The notes: generated by a model from the sequence alone, not told the origin. Counted from the stretch's first letter, positions 52,905 through 62,145 are shown. The stretch is 64,000 nt of DNA from Bacilli bacterium (GCA_017548925.1 JAFYYX010000001.1:218829-282828), one strand, 5' to 3'. Numbers and translations are program-made.

Positions 52905-55118
52905 ATGGCAAAAAAAGTATTTAAAATGGATTTCTATGGTAAAGAATTAGTAGTAGAAAATGGTCAAGTTGCTAAACAAGCTCATGGTGCTGTTTTAGTT
53001 AGATATGGTGACACTGTTGTTTTATCAACTGCAGTTGTATCTAATAATGCAAACGTACTATCTGACTTTTTCCCACTAATGGTTTTATATCAAGAAAAAT
53101 TATATTCAGTAGGAAAAATTCCTGGTGGATTTATTAAAAGAGAGGGTCGTCCAACTGATGCTGCAACACTTGCTGCACGTATGATTGATAGACCTATGAG
53201 ACCAATGTTCCCAGAAGACTTTAGAAATGAAGTACAAGTAGTTAACACTGTATTATCAGTTGATACTGATAATTCTCCAGAACTAACAGCAATGTTTGGT
53301 TCATCACTTTGTACAAGTATTTCTAAAATACCTTTTGATGGACCTATAGCTGGTGTTAAAGTTGGTCGTGTTAATGGTAAATTTATTATTAACCCAACAC
53401 CTGCAGAACTTGAACAATCAGATATTGATTTAACTGTTGCTGGTACTAAAGAAGCTATCAACATGGTTGAAGCTGGTTCTAAAGAAGTATCTGAAAAAGA
53501 TATGTTAGAAGCTTTAATGATTGGTCATGAAGCTGTTCAAAAATTATGTGAATTCCAAGAAGAAATCATTGCTGAAATTGGCCAAGAAAAAATGGAATAT
53601 GAAAAACTTGAAATCACAGATGAACTTAGAAATGAAGTTACTAAACTTGCTGCTGATAAATTAGATGCAGCAATGCGTATTAAAGAAAAACTTGAAAAAT
53701 ACGCTGCTATTGATGCAGTTAAAGAAGAAGTAGTAAATAAATATACTGAAGAAAATGCTGATCTTGATAAAGATGAATTAACAGTACTTATTACTAAAGT
53801 TAAATTAGTTCTTGAATCAATTGAATATGATATCTTTAGAAATATAACTGTTAAAGAAAAAACCAGATCTGATGGACGTAAGATGACTGAAATTAGACCT
53901 TTATCAACAGATATTGATTTACTTCCAAGAACTCATGGTTCTGCATTATTTACTCGTGGTGAAACTCAAGCACTAGCTATTACTACTTTAGGTGCTTTAA
54001 ATGAATATCAAGCTTTAGATGGTTTATCATTGGAAGCTGAAAAACATTTCATGCTTCATTACAACTTCCCAGCATTCTCAGTTGGTGAAACTGGTAGATA
54101 TGGTTCTCCTGGAAGAAGAGAAATTGGACATGGTGCACTTGGTGAAAGATGTTTAAAACAAGTTATGCCATCTGAAGAAGAATTCCCATACACAGTTCGT
54201 GTTGTATCTGAAATTCTAGAATCAAATGGATCTTCATCTCAAGCTACTATTTGTGCTGGATGTATGTCTCTAATGGCTGCTGGAGTTCCAATTAAAGCAC
54301 CTGTTGCTGGTATTGCAATGGGATTAATTACATCAAAAGATGGTAAGAAATATACTATTTTAACTGATATCCAAGGTATGGAAGATCACTTAGGTGATAT
54401 GGACTTTAAAGTTGGTGGTACAAGAAAAGGTATCTGCTCACTACAAATGGATATTAAGATTAAAGGTATTACTAAGAAAATCTTAAAAGAAGCATTAGAT
54501 CAAGCTAAAGATGCAAGAATGGAAATTCTAGATGTTATGGAAGCACAAATTGCTGAACCAAGAAAAGAATTATCTAAATATGCACCTAAGATTGAATCAT
54601 TTAATATCAATCCTGATAAAATCAAAGATGTTATTGGAAAAGGTGGAGAAACAATTACTAAGATCATTCAAGAATCAAGTAATGTTGTATCTGTAAGCGA
54701 TATTAATGCTGTAAAAATAGATATCGATGATGATGGTAGAGTACTTATTTACCATACTGATAAAGATGTTATTGCTAAAGCAAGAGAAATGATTGAAAAT
54801 ATCACAAGAGAAGTAGAAACTGGTAAAATCTATACAGGTAAAGTAGTTAAAGTAGAAGACTTTGGATGCTTTGTACAATTATGGCCAGGATGTGAAGGAT
54901 TAGTACACGTTTCACAACTTGCTTGGGAAAGAGTAGAAAAACCATCTGACCTTTATAAAGAAGGCGATGAGATTGTTGTTAAATCTCAAGGCTATGATAA
55001 TAAAGGTAGATTAAACTTATCTCGTAAAGAATGTCTTCCAAAACCAGAAAGAAAAGAAGAAACAAAAGAAGATAAGAAAGACAAAAAAGATAAAAAATCT
55101 AAAAAAGAAGATAAATAA
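52905..55118 (+). CDS. pnp: Polyribonucleotide nucleotidyltransferase (PNPase)
   Basis: 737 residues. Two RNase PH-like domains (first with [15 protein letters not shown]; second with [22 protein letters not shown] and [15 protein letters not shown], plus [18 protein letters not shown]), a KH domain ([18 protein letters not shown]) and an S1 domain ([28 protein letters not shown]). The last ~20 residues are a Lys/Glu/Asp-rich tail. Degrades RNA 3' to 5' by phosphorolysis. Own terminator downstream. Confidence 0.98.
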   Translation: MAKKVFKMDFYGKELVVENGQVAKQAHGAVLVRYGDTVVLSTAVVSNNANVLSDFFPLMVLYQEKLYSVGKIPGGFIKREGRPTDAATLAARMIDRPMRPMFPEDFRNEVQVVNTVLSVDTDNSPELTAMFGSSLCTSISKIPFDGPIAGVKVGRVNGKFIINPTPAELEQSDIDLTVAGTKEAINMVEAGSKEVSEKDMLEALMIGHEAVQKLCEFQEEIIAEIGQEKMEYEKLEITDELRNEVTKLAADKLDAAMRIKEKLEKYAAIDAVKEEVVNKYTEENADLDKDELTVLITKVKLVLESIEYDIFRNITVKEKTRSDGRKMTEIRPLSTDIDLLPRTHGSALFTRGETQALAITTLGALNEYQALDGLSLEAEKHFMLHYNFPAFSVGETGRYGSPGRREIGHGALGERCLKQVMPSEEEFPYTVRVVSEILESNGSSSQATICAGCMSLMAAGVPIKAPVAGIAMGLITSKDGKKYTILTDIQGMEDHLGDMDFKVGGTRKGICSLQMDIKIKGITKKILKEALDQAKDARMEILDVMEAQIAEPRKELSKYAPKIESFNINPDKIKDVIGKGGETITKIIQESSNVVSVSDINAVKIDIDDDGRVLIYHTDKDVIAKAREMIENITREVETGKIYTGKVVKVEDFGCFVQLWPGCEGLVHVSQLAWERVEKPSDLYKEGDEIVVKSQGYDNKGRLNLSRKECLPKPERKEETKEDKKDKKDKKSKKEDK

Positions 55119-55120
55119 TT

Positions 55121-55148
55121 AAGAGTTCACAATTATGTGAACTCTTTT
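55121..55148 (+). terminator. Intrinsic terminator of pnp
   Basis: 11-bp stem AAGAGTTCACA / TGTGAACTCTT with T-run. Confidence 0.85.
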
Positions 55149-55230
55149 ACATTTATTATACAATCATTTACAAAATATATATTGTAAATAATTTGTAATA
55201 ATAATATGATTAACATAGGAGGAGATTCCT

Positions 55231-55584
55231 ATGGATAAAATTAAAAATATTGAAAATATAAAGATAACAAAAATATCTAGTTTTGATTCTGCTTCTGAAG
55301 AAGAAAAGAAAAAAAGAAATGAAACTGTTACTTTTGGTTTGCTTACTTTATACACTTATATAAATTTAAGTGATAAAAAGAAAGATTTAAATGATGCAAT
55401 AAAAGTTGCTATCACTAAAGTAGGTGAAAATCCTGAATTAACTCCATATTTAATTTCTTTTTCTATAAGAGAAATCCTAAATGTATCACGTTCAGCTCTA
55501 GCTAAATGTACTGATATTATTAAATCTGGTACTATAGATTTCTTAAATCTTGGTAGTGAACTAAGTTTAAGTAGAGGAATGTAA
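55231..55584 (+). CDS. Small cytoplasmic protein of unknown function
   Basis: 117 residues after a strong AGGAGGAGA. Helix-rich; a charged N-terminal half (SASEEEKKKRNETV) and a conserved-looking C-terminal half (YLISFSIREILNVSRSALAKCTDI). No family recognised. Three bases from the next gene, so the pair is co-translated. Confidence 0.7.
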   Translation: MDKIKNIENIKITKISSFDSASEEEKKKRNETVTFGLLTLYTYINLSDKKKDLNDAIKVAITKVGENPELTPYLISFSIREILNVSRSALAKCTDIIKSGTIDFLNLGSELSLSRGM

Positions 55585-55587
55585 TAT

Positions 55588-55803
55588 ATGTTTAAACAGG
55601 GAGATGTATTAGAACTAGAAGGCTTAGAAGATAAGTTTGTAGTTCTAAAGTTAATAAATGATTTAGGTAAATTCTTTTTAGTACTTGCACCAGAGGATGA
55701 TCCAACACAACTTAAATTTTGTGTGCTTGAAAATAATACTGTAAAAATAATTCAAGACCCAAAAGTAATCGAAGAAATTACAAATAAATTAGAAGCAAAA
55801 TAA
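55588..55803 (+). CDS. Small DUF1292-like beta protein
   Basis: 71 residues: KQGDVLELEGLEDKFVVLKLINDLGKFFLVLAP and a C-terminal helix VIEEITNKLEAK. The strand pattern around LEDKFVVLKLI ... FLVLAPEDDP resembles DUF1292/YrzB-type small proteins. Function unknown. Ends in a terminator shared with the convergent VanY-like gene. Confidence 0.65.
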   Translation: MFKQGDVLELEGLEDKFVVLKLINDLGKFFLVLAPEDDPTQLKFCVLENNTVKIIQDPKVIEEITNKLEAK

Positions 55804-55833
55804 AATGATACACATTCGTGTATCATTTTTTTT
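55802..55833. terminator. Bidirectional terminator
   Basis: 12-bp stem AAAATGATACAC / GTGTATCATTTT with ATTC loop, serving convergent genes. Confidence 0.9.
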
Positions 55834-56902
55834 AATGTTCCTTTATGTATAAGTCATAATATTCATCAAACGTTATTTTTTTGTCATGTATTTCTTTTGC
55901 TACATCTTTACCAACATATCTTATATGCCAGTCTTCTTCTTGGTATCCTGTTATGTTTTCAGAATTTTCTGGATATCTAATAATAAAGCCATATTTATAT
56001 GCATTCTTTTTTATCCATTCATAATCGTCACGCGATACTCTTTTTTCACTATAATTTGGATCATTTAAATCTACTGAATAACCTAACTGATGTTCTGAGT
56101 ATCCAGGTCTTGCAGAATATGTATCAGCTTTTGCTTTTCCATCCTTACTAACATATGAATCATATAAACTTTTTTGCCATCCAGCATCCCTATAAGCTGT
56201 TGTACCAATAAATGTAATTCCATCTTCTTTTGCTGCTTTGACAAATTCTTCATATGCATCAGCTGCAACTTTTACCATTTTAATATTACTATTATTAAAT
56301 AGTGGTACTAAGTTTTTAGGAACATAACTCATATCTACATAATTATATTTATTAACAAGAGCATATATATCATCTTGTTTTTCTATTCTTTTAGTATCTG
56401 TATAATATGGTTTATCTAAATTAAGATTAACTCTAGTTACAATGTCTTGCTTTTTAAGTTCAGGGTTTTTGTTTTTAAATGCACTATATCTTTTTGCGTT
56501 ACCAATTTCAAAATTAGAATATGAAGAATAACTTGAAAGTATTTCATCAATTTCATTAATTGCTAAACCATCTTTAGCTAAATTATTAATATAGATTATA
56601 AAGTTATCATTATCAACATACTTAATATTTTCATAGTAAGTTACAAAATCTATATTAAACTCATCACTATATATAGCAGTATCTAAGGTTTTGCTATATT
56701 TTTTAGTATCAACTTTATTTTTAATGTTTAACTCATTCATTTTATTAAGTGATTCTTTTGAATATGTAGTGGTATCTTTTTTGTTTACTTTTTTAGTTTC
56801 ATCTTTATTAAATATAAGAGAACAACCTTTTATAATTAAAACTATAACTATAATAAGAATTAAAATATTTTTAACTTTAAGTTTTGTTTTTTTTCTCTTC
56901 AT
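55832..56902 (-). CDS. VanY/LdcB-type D-alanyl-D-alanine (or LD-) carboxypeptidase, M15B
   Basis: 356 residues. N-terminal basic stretch plus membrane helix (about 9-26) ending near a Cys (KGCSLIF), so either a lipoprotein or anchored. A ~190-residue linker region precedes the M15B peptidase: TAYRDAGWQKSLYDSY, SARPGYSEHQLGYSVDLND (Zn His and Asp) and EDWHIRYVG (third Zn His and Glu-like catalytic residue). Trims stem peptides of peptidoglycan outside the membrane. Short single-gene unit. Confidence 0.93.
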   Translation of the reverse strand: MKRKKTKLKVKNILILIIVIVLIIKGCSLIFNKDETKKVNKKDTTTYSKESLNKMNELNIKNKVDTKKYSKTLDTAIYSDEFNIDFVTYYENIKYVDNDNFIIYINNLAKDGLAINEIDEILSSYSSYSNFEIGNAKRYSAFKNKNPELKKQDIVTRVNLNLDKPYYTDTKRIEKQDDIYALVNKYNYVDMSYVPKNLVPLFNNSNIKMVKVAADAYEEFVKAAKEDGITFIGTTAYRDAGWQKSLYDSYVSKDGKAKADTYSARPGYSEHQLGYSVDLNDPNYSEKRVSRDDYEWIKKNAYKYGFIIRYPENSENITGYQEEDWHIRYVGKDVAKEIHDKKITFDEYYDLYIKEH

Positions 56903-56958
56903 ATTATCACCTATGAAAATTATAACACATAAAATTATAAAAAAATTTTAAAAAAGTG

Positions 56959-56987
56959 TTGACAATTTTTTTTGACGGGAATATTAT
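56959..56987 (+). promoter_or_regulatory. Consensus promoter of the small peptide gene and downstream operon
   Basis: TTGACA (56959-56964, perfect -35), exactly 17 bases, TATTAT (56982-56987). The only perfect -35 I saw upstream of a gene here; start near 56994. Confidence 0.8.
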
Positions 56988-57028
56988 AAACTCAATATCA
57001 AATATTAGAGATTAATTATGGAGGCATT

Positions 57029-57136
57029 ATGAAGAACATACTAGTTTGGAAATCATCTAAAAAAGAAGTTAAAACAAATTGGCTTAGATTTGTTCTTTTA
57101 AATGTTATCTGGTCTCTTTTTGCAGTAATTATTTAA
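57029..57136 (+). CDS. 35-residue Trp-containing peptide, leader-peptide-like
   Basis: ATG 57029 follows GGAGG (57020-57024). The peptide has a basic N-terminal half (MKNILVWKSSKKEVK) and a hydrophobic C-terminal half (FVLLNVIWSLFAVII), with Trp at residues 7, 18 and 28. Its stop codon is the first part of a strong terminator, and no separate promoter is evident in the ~50 bases before the decarboxylase gene. This is the layout of an attenuation leader peptide, and TrpRS is the last gene of the cluster. Alternatives: a small membrane peptide in its own right, or a peptide substrate of the cluster. Which is right cannot be told here. Confidence 0.6.
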   Translation: MKNILVWKSSKKEVKTNWLRFVLLNVIWSLFAVII

Positions 57137-57167
57137 AGCATCCCGGTTTTTGCGCCGGGTTGCTTTT
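57136..57167 (+). terminator. Strong GC-rich terminator/attenuator after the small peptide
   Basis: AAGCA-t-CCCGG pairs with CCGGG-t-TGCTT (10 pairs, one T.T mismatch) around TTTTTGCG, then a T-run. It overlaps the peptide's stop codon. Confidence 0.9.
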
Positions 57168-57224
57168 TTAATTTATGTAACATGATAAATGATTTACCAA
57201 AAATGAACAGGGAGGATATTGACC

Positions 57225-58613
57225 ATGGAACTACCAGAAATTGAAAAAATTCTAATAAAAAGCGATGATACACTAAGTGATGAAGAAGAAGCTGAATTAA
57301 AGAATTGGCTTGAAAATATTATAATGCGCATTCAAAATGATGAAAAGTTCATTGCAAATATTGGAAGACTTTTAGATTATAATAGATTAAAAAAACAAGG
57401 CTTCACAAAAGAACAAATAGCCGAGTTTAGTTTAAAAGACGAGGAAATTATGAAGTTTACTCAAGATCTAGTTAATCAGCATAAAATAGATCATGATTAT
57501 ATGTTTGGCTATCCAGCTAATATGCAAAAAGATAGTTACGTTATTAGATATTTAAGATACCTTGAGTCAAAATTATATTTTACAAATAGTTGTGGTAATG
57601 CCTATTCCCAAGGAAATTATAGAATGAATAATGCTAAGCAAGAATTAGAAGTAATTGAAAAAGTTAAAGAGAATCTTGGCTTAAATATGGATGATTTTTG
57701 GGGTTATATTACAATGGGTGGAACAGAAGGAAATATGTGGGGCATTAGAGAAGGCTTTAATAATTTTCCTAATGGAATATTGTATTACTCAGATGCATCA
57801 CACTATAGTGTTACTAAAATGTCAGATATGATAAGAGCACCTAAGCATGAAATTATAGAATCAACAAATGAAAAAATTAATATAGAAAAATTAATAGAGA
57901 GGATTAAAATAAACTATCAAACATCTATGGCTCCAGCAATTTTATTATTAACTTTTGGAACCACTACATTAGGAAGTATTGATGATATTGATATTATATG
58001 TGAAAGACTAAATGAATTAGGAATCCCACATTATATTCATGTGGATGCAGCATTATATGGGGGTATACCTAATAATCAAATTAGTTCACCAGCTGAAAAG
58101 TTTAGATTATTAAATTCAACGGATATTGATAGTATTTCAATCAGTTTTCATAAATACGTTGGCAGTCAAAAATCAAATGGAGTTCTTTTATCAAAAAGTA
58201 AAAAATATGACAAATTTATCGATTACATTGGAAATAATGATGTAACGTTTTGTGGATCAAGAGATTTTCCAACGTTTTCATTGCAGCAAAGAATTGAAGA
58301 ACTATATCATCGAACTAATCCTGATGTATACATTGAAAATGTCCGATATTTTGAAAAATTATTAATTGATAATAATATTTACTATATTAAGGGTATTGAA
58401 TTTGGAAATATATTTGTTATTAATAAACCTAATGAAGAAATATGCAAAAAATATCAATTAGCAACATTTATGAAAGACGGTATAGAATACGCTCATGTAA
58501 TCATATTTCCATATCATAACAAAAAAATAATGAATGAATTAGTTAACGAATTAGTATATAATAAAGTTAGTATTCAAAGAAAAAGAGAGGAAGATAATAA
58601 TGGTAAAAACTAA
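57225..58613 (+). CDS. Group II PLP-dependent decarboxylase, histidine-decarboxylase-like
   Basis: About 462 residues; ATG 57225 with GGGAGGA ten bases upstream. Fold-type I decarboxylase marks: FGYPANM near 90, GGTEGNMWG near 165 (PLP phosphate), DASHYSV near 190, TFGTTTLGSIDDID, HVDAALYGG (PLP-ring Asp), and SFHKYVGS with the Schiff-base Lys at 310. The arrangement matches the PLP-type histidine decarboxylase family (also plant serine decarboxylases), not the tyrosine/tryptophan decarboxylase branch. The SGHK of classic enzymes reads SFHK. Has an extra ~80-residue N-terminal helical region. Substrate unresolved. Overlaps the next gene by 14 bp. Confidence 0.88.
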   Translation: MELPEIEKILIKSDDTLSDEEEAELKNWLENIIMRIQNDEKFIANIGRLLDYNRLKKQGFTKEQIAEFSLKDEEIMKFTQDLVNQHKIDHDYMFGYPANMQKDSYVIRYLRYLESKLYFTNSCGNAYSQGNYRMNNAKQELEVIEKVKENLGLNMDDFWGYITMGGTEGNMWGIREGFNNFPNGILYYSDASHYSVTKMSDMIRAPKHEIIESTNEKINIEKLIERIKINYQTSMAPAILLLTFGTTTLGSIDDIDIICERLNELGIPHYIHVDAALYGGIPNNQISSPAEKFRLLNSTDIDSISISFHKYVGSQKSNGVLLSKSKKYDKFIDYIGNNDVTFCGSRDFPTFSLQQRIEELYHRTNPDVYIENVRYFEKLLIDNNIYYIKGIEFGNIFVINKPNEEICKKYQLATFMKDGIEYAHVIIFPYHNKKIMNELVNELVYNKVSIQRKREEDNNGKN

Positions 58614-58935
58614 TGAAATTAAAGAATTGACAATGAAAGAATTAAGTGATTATCAACAACAATTTTTGAGTTTAGATAATAGAAAAATATATGAAACAAT
58701 AGTATCTTGTGATGAAACAAAAGACGAATTAATAATGAATTTGATAGCTAATCAACCTGATTTCATTACAACTTTTGTTCTTAGTGTAAAAGAAGCTTAC
58801 AATAATAGAGATTTAAATTTTATTCCCTGGCTAAGATATAAGTCATTTTTTGCTGAGTATTTAATTATTATGAAGTCAATGAATAACCGCATAGAATCAG
58901 AAGTCTCAGCTTCAAGACAGAGGATAGCTGAATAA
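58600..58935 (+). CDS. Free-standing copy of the C-terminal domain of the downstream synthetase-like protein
   Basis: 111 residues, ATG 58600 inside the end of the decarboxylase gene after GAGAGG. From residue ~22 it aligns with the C-terminal domain of the next gene's product: (Q)xIV-S/N-C ... (D/E)E-(L/V)-I, then the identical VKEAYNN (63-69 here; 345-351 there) followed by R/K-D, and W-L-x-Y-K ... E. DNA is also similar across this block. It starts just after the point where the KMSKS loop would be, so it is the helical C-terminal domain without catalytic core. Likely binds the same partner (tRNA, protein or the synthetase itself). The duplication is visible in the sequence; the role is inference. 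Confidence 0.75.
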   Translation: MVKTNEIKELTMKELSDYQQQFLSLDNRKIYETIVSCDETKDELIMNLIANQPDFITTFVLSVKEAYNNRDLNFIPWLRYKSFFAEYLIIMKSMNNRIESEVSASRQRIAE

Positions 58936-58976
58936 AAATATACTTAAAATATAGAATTATTTGAGAAGGGAAAACT

Positions 58977-60164
58977 ATGAGTAAAAAAATTGATATATCA
59001 AGAGAAGAAATTGAAGAAATAGCAAGAAAAACAAATAAAACAATTGATGAAGTAGTAAACGATTATAAGTATGCATTGAAAGATTTAGAATATTCATTAA
59101 GTAAGATCAATTCAATAATTGATGAGAATAAATATATAAGATTTCCTTCGAAAGTAAGTATCCTTAATTATGGTAAAAATGGTGAACTAAATGATAAATA
59201 TAGTTGTTATGATGGACTTGAACAAATGCAAAACCTTAGTAAAGATGAGCTTGCAATAGTAACAGGGTTTGGACCTACAAATCCACCTACAGCTGGGACA
59301 CTTGCATCTATTTTTAAAGTATTAGAATTGCAAAAGGAAACAGGAATATATACTCATATTATTGTTTCTGAATTGAGTGCTTTAAACTCGAGACAAAAAC
59401 CACTTAATGAGCTTTTTAAATATACTCGACAATTTATAGATTTTATAAAGAAACTTGGTTTTGATGAAAATAATGGAGAAATACGTACTCATAATTATCT
59501 TGATCATTCGCGAACATTTTCAATAATTTCGAGTGTTTTTAAAGTTGAAGATTTTGCTGATGGTGAAGCAACGGATGAAATGTATAGGAGATTAAACTTA
59601 ATGGGTAATGATTATTCTACAATGGTAAGCCAAGCATATACTGTGGCAGATATTGTATTACCATTAATGAGGGATAAGAAAAAAGGAGTAATAGTTCCTG
59701 CTGGACTTGAAGAACATTTGTATCCGTATTTAGCCAGAGTAGCAGTTGAAAGAATGAAAACCAAGGATAATGGAATAAGTAGTCTTGTAGATAAGGACGC
59801 AAAAGTAGGGGCTGTATATGGAAAATTAATAAGTGGTTTATTTCCTTATGTAAAAATGTCAAAAAGTATCAAAGAGTCATCAATTAATTTAGGGGATTCC
59901 GATGATGAAATTAATCAAAAGATTGTTAATTGCGGAAAAAGAAATGAAGAAGTAATTTTGGAGATGATGATGTTAGCATCAAACTGGAATTATAAGAAGA
60001 TAATTGACGTAAAAGAGGCATACAATAATAAAGATAAGTGTTATAATAAGTGGTTGTCATATAAAGAAGAATACTGTGAGTTTTTTAAAGAATTAAAAAA
60101 ACTTTGGGATTCATCTGAAGTTATCGATGAAATAAATACATATGATGAATTATTTAATAAATAG
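58977..60164 (+). CDS. Class Ic aminoacyl-tRNA-synthetase paralogue (Trp/TyrRS-like)
   Basis: 395 residues after GAGAAGGG. The first ~75 residues are an extra helical region. The class I core begins at AIVTGFGPTNPPTAGTLASI: the HIGH element reads TAGT (~105-108). TVADIVLPLM and VPAGLEEHLYPYLARVAVERM match the TrpRS/TyrRS binding helix and (V/P)VGxDQ-xH region, and KMSKS is intact at 293-297 (VKMSKSIKESSINLGDSDDEI). A C-terminal helical domain follows. A true TrpRS with standard motifs is encoded two genes later, so this is a paralogue. It may activate another amino acid or use AMP chemistry without tRNA. Operon with the decarboxylase and HAD genes. Confidence 0.82.
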   Translation: MSKKIDISREEIEEIARKTNKTIDEVVNDYKYALKDLEYSLSKINSIIDENKYIRFPSKVSILNYGKNGELNDKYSCYDGLEQMQNLSKDELAIVTGFGPTNPPTAGTLASIFKVLELQKETGIYTHIIVSELSALNSRQKPLNELFKYTRQFIDFIKKLGFDENNGEIRTHNYLDHSRTFSIISSVFKVEDFADGEATDEMYRRLNLMGNDYSTMVSQAYTVADIVLPLMRDKKKGVIVPAGLEEHLYPYLARVAVERMKTKDNGISSLVDKDAKVGAVYGKLISGLFPYVKMSKSIKESSINLGDSDDEINQKIVNCGKRNEEVILEMMMLASNWNYKKIIDVKEAYNNKDKCYNKWLSYKEEYCEFFKELKKLWDSSEVIDEINTYDELFNK

Positions 60165-60173
60165 GTGATAGTA

Positions 60174-60971
60174 ATGAAAAAATTAATTATTTGTGACATG
60201 AGCGGAATTGCTAGTACAAGAGGAGTTAATAATGATGAATTACTAAATGTTTTGAATAACATGATAAACTATGATTCCTCTTTTTGTACTGGTAAAGGAT
60301 ATTGTGGAGGATATCAAACGATTAAAAATATTGATATGAAGGTTCCTTTTATATGTGAAAATGGATCTTTAATTGTTGATAAACAAGGTAATATTAAATT
60401 TTGTGATCATATGAATCCAGCAGACGTTAAAGAATTAATTGAAACAATTGCCAAAGAATGTAATTTTGAGTTTTTAGCATATATAGATACAAAAACTCAT
60501 AGATATAAATTTTTGAAGGGAAATAAGAATTTAACTGAGGATTTAACTCAACCATGGTTTTATAGTGAGGAAATCTATGAAAATGTTAATGAATTTTTAG
60601 AAAATATTGACTTAAATAATGTATGTAGAATCACAACAAGAGGTTTAGATTTTGATGAAGGCCTTGAAATATTCAAGAAATTCCATGTTGTTGTATCAGA
60701 AGGAGAATTCCATTCTATATGTAATATTGGTACAAACAAAGGTTTTGGGGTAAAAAAACTTGCAGAGATTTGTAATATAGATATTAAAGATATTGTAATA
60801 ATAGGTAACGATATGAACGATATAGATATGTTTAAAACAAATTGTGGATATAAAATAGCAACAGGTGCCATAATGCCACCTCAAGAATTATTAGATTTAG
60901 CAAGTATATATGTTCCGTTAGGAGAATTACCAAATTTTCTTAAGAAGTTTGACAAAAATATAAAAAATTGA
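60174..60971 (+). CDS. HAD-superfamily (Cof-like) protein with altered motif I
   Basis: 265 residues from ATG 60174 (AGGTGA upstream; the in-frame GTG 60165 is inside it). HAD fold with C2-type cap: motif I is CDMSGIAST where D-x-D-G-T is expected, so the nucleophile Asp 8 is kept but the general acid-base Asp is Ser 10. Motif III NKGFGVKKL (Lys) and motif IV GNDMNDIDMF are intact. Loss of the second Asp is seen in HAD members that do not act as ordinary phosphatases. Probably a phosphohydrolase or phosphotransferase acting on a product of this operon; substrate unknown. 32 bases before trpS. Confidence 0.85.
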   Translation: MKKLIICDMSGIASTRGVNNDELLNVLNNMINYDSSFCTGKGYCGGYQTIKNIDMKVPFICENGSLIVDKQGNIKFCDHMNPADVKELIETIAKECNFEFLAYIDTKTHRYKFLKGNKNLTEDLTQPWFYSEEIYENVNEFLENIDLNNVCRITTRGLDFDEGLEIFKKFHVVVSEGEFHSICNIGTNKGFGVKKLAEICNIDIKDIVIIGNDMNDIDMFKTNCGYKIATGAIMPPQELLDLASIYVPLGELPNFLKKFDKNIKN

Positions 60972-61003
60972 TATAAGTATTCATGTAAAGGGAGAGGATG
61001 TAT

Positions 61004-62143
61004 ATGGGTAATATAATTCTTACTGGAGATAGACCAACAGGTAGATTACACGTTGGACACTTAGTAGGTTCTCTATCTCAAAGAGTAAAATTACAAAATG
61101 AAGGTCAGTATGATGAAATGTATATTGAAATAGCTGATGCACAAGCAACAACTGATAACTCTGGAAATATTCAGAAGGTTAAAGATAATATTATTGAAGT
61201 TGCATTAGATTATTTATCATGTGGATTAGATCCATCAAAATGTGTTATATTTTTACAGTCACAAGTTCCTGAATTAAGTGATTTGACATTCTATTATATG
61301 AATCTTGTTACAGTTGCTCGTTTACAAAGAAACCCAACTGTTAAGCAAGAAATTATTTATAGAGGTTTTCAAAATACACTGCCAGTTGGATTTATGACTT
61401 ATCCAATTAGTCAAGCAGCTGATATTACAGGATTTGATGCTAACATAGTTCCGGTAGGTGATGATCAATTGCCTATGGTTGAACAAACTAGAGAAATAGT
61501 AAGAACATTTAATAGATTATATGGAGATACACTTGTAGAACCTGAAGCTGTTTTACCAGAAAATGAAGCTTGCCATAGATTACCAGGTACTGATGGACAG
61601 GCTAAAATGAGTAAATCAATTGGTAATTGTATTTACTTAGCTGATAGTGAGGAAGAAGTTAAAAAGAAAATTATGGGTATGTTTACCGACCCTGGTCATT
61701 TAAGAGTTGAAGATCCTGGAAAAACAGAAGGTAATCCAGTGTTCATTTATTTAGAGGCTTTTTCTGAAGAGAGACATTTTGCTGAGTATTTCACTAATCA
61801 AGAAACAGGTGAAATTGAATACAAAAATTTAGATGAACTAAAAGCTCATTATGAACGTGGTGGTCTTGGTGACATGAAAGTTAAAAAGTTCTTAAACTAT
61901 GTTATGCAAGATACTTTAAGACCAATTCGAGAAAGAAGACACGAATTAGAAAAACATATACCAGAAGTATATCAAATTTTATTTGATGGTAGTGCAAAGG
62001 CTAGAGCAAAAGTTTCTAAAGTATTAGATAGAGTAAAGAAAGCTATAGGCTTAGACTATGAAAATGATCTTGAATTAATTAACAGTCAAGTCCAAAAATA
62101 TGCCGAATTACATGAAGCTCAAGAACAAAAAAAAAAGAGATAG
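61004..62143 (+). CDS. trpS: Tryptophan--tRNA ligase
   Basis: 379 residues from ATG 61004 with GGGAGAGG upstream. Class I motifs LTGDRPTGRLHVGHLVGSL (HIGH = HVGH) and KMSKSIGNCIYLAD; VPVGDDQLPMVEQTREIVRTFN is the Trp-specific region; AYPISQAADI-type segment TYPISQAADITGF. Long C-terminal charged helix and basic end. Charges tRNA-Trp. It is last in the operon that begins with a Trp-containing peptide. It could serve the whole cell or be a dedicated copy; no other trpS is in view. Confidence 0.96.
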   Translation: MGNIILTGDRPTGRLHVGHLVGSLSQRVKLQNEGQYDEMYIEIADAQATTDNSGNIQKVKDNIIEVALDYLSCGLDPSKCVIFLQSQVPELSDLTFYYMNLVTVARLQRNPTVKQEIIYRGFQNTLPVGFMTYPISQAADITGFDANIVPVGDDQLPMVEQTREIVRTFNRLYGDTLVEPEAVLPENEACHRLPGTDGQAKMSKSIGNCIYLADSEEEVKKKIMGMFTDPGHLRVEDPGKTEGNPVFIYLEAFSEERHFAEYFTNQETGEIEYKNLDELKAHYERGGLGDMKVKKFLNYVMQDTLRPIRERRHELEKHIPEVYQILFDGSAKARAKVSKVLDRVKKAIGLDYENDLELINSQVQKYAELHEAQEQKKKR

Positions 62144-62145
62144 AC

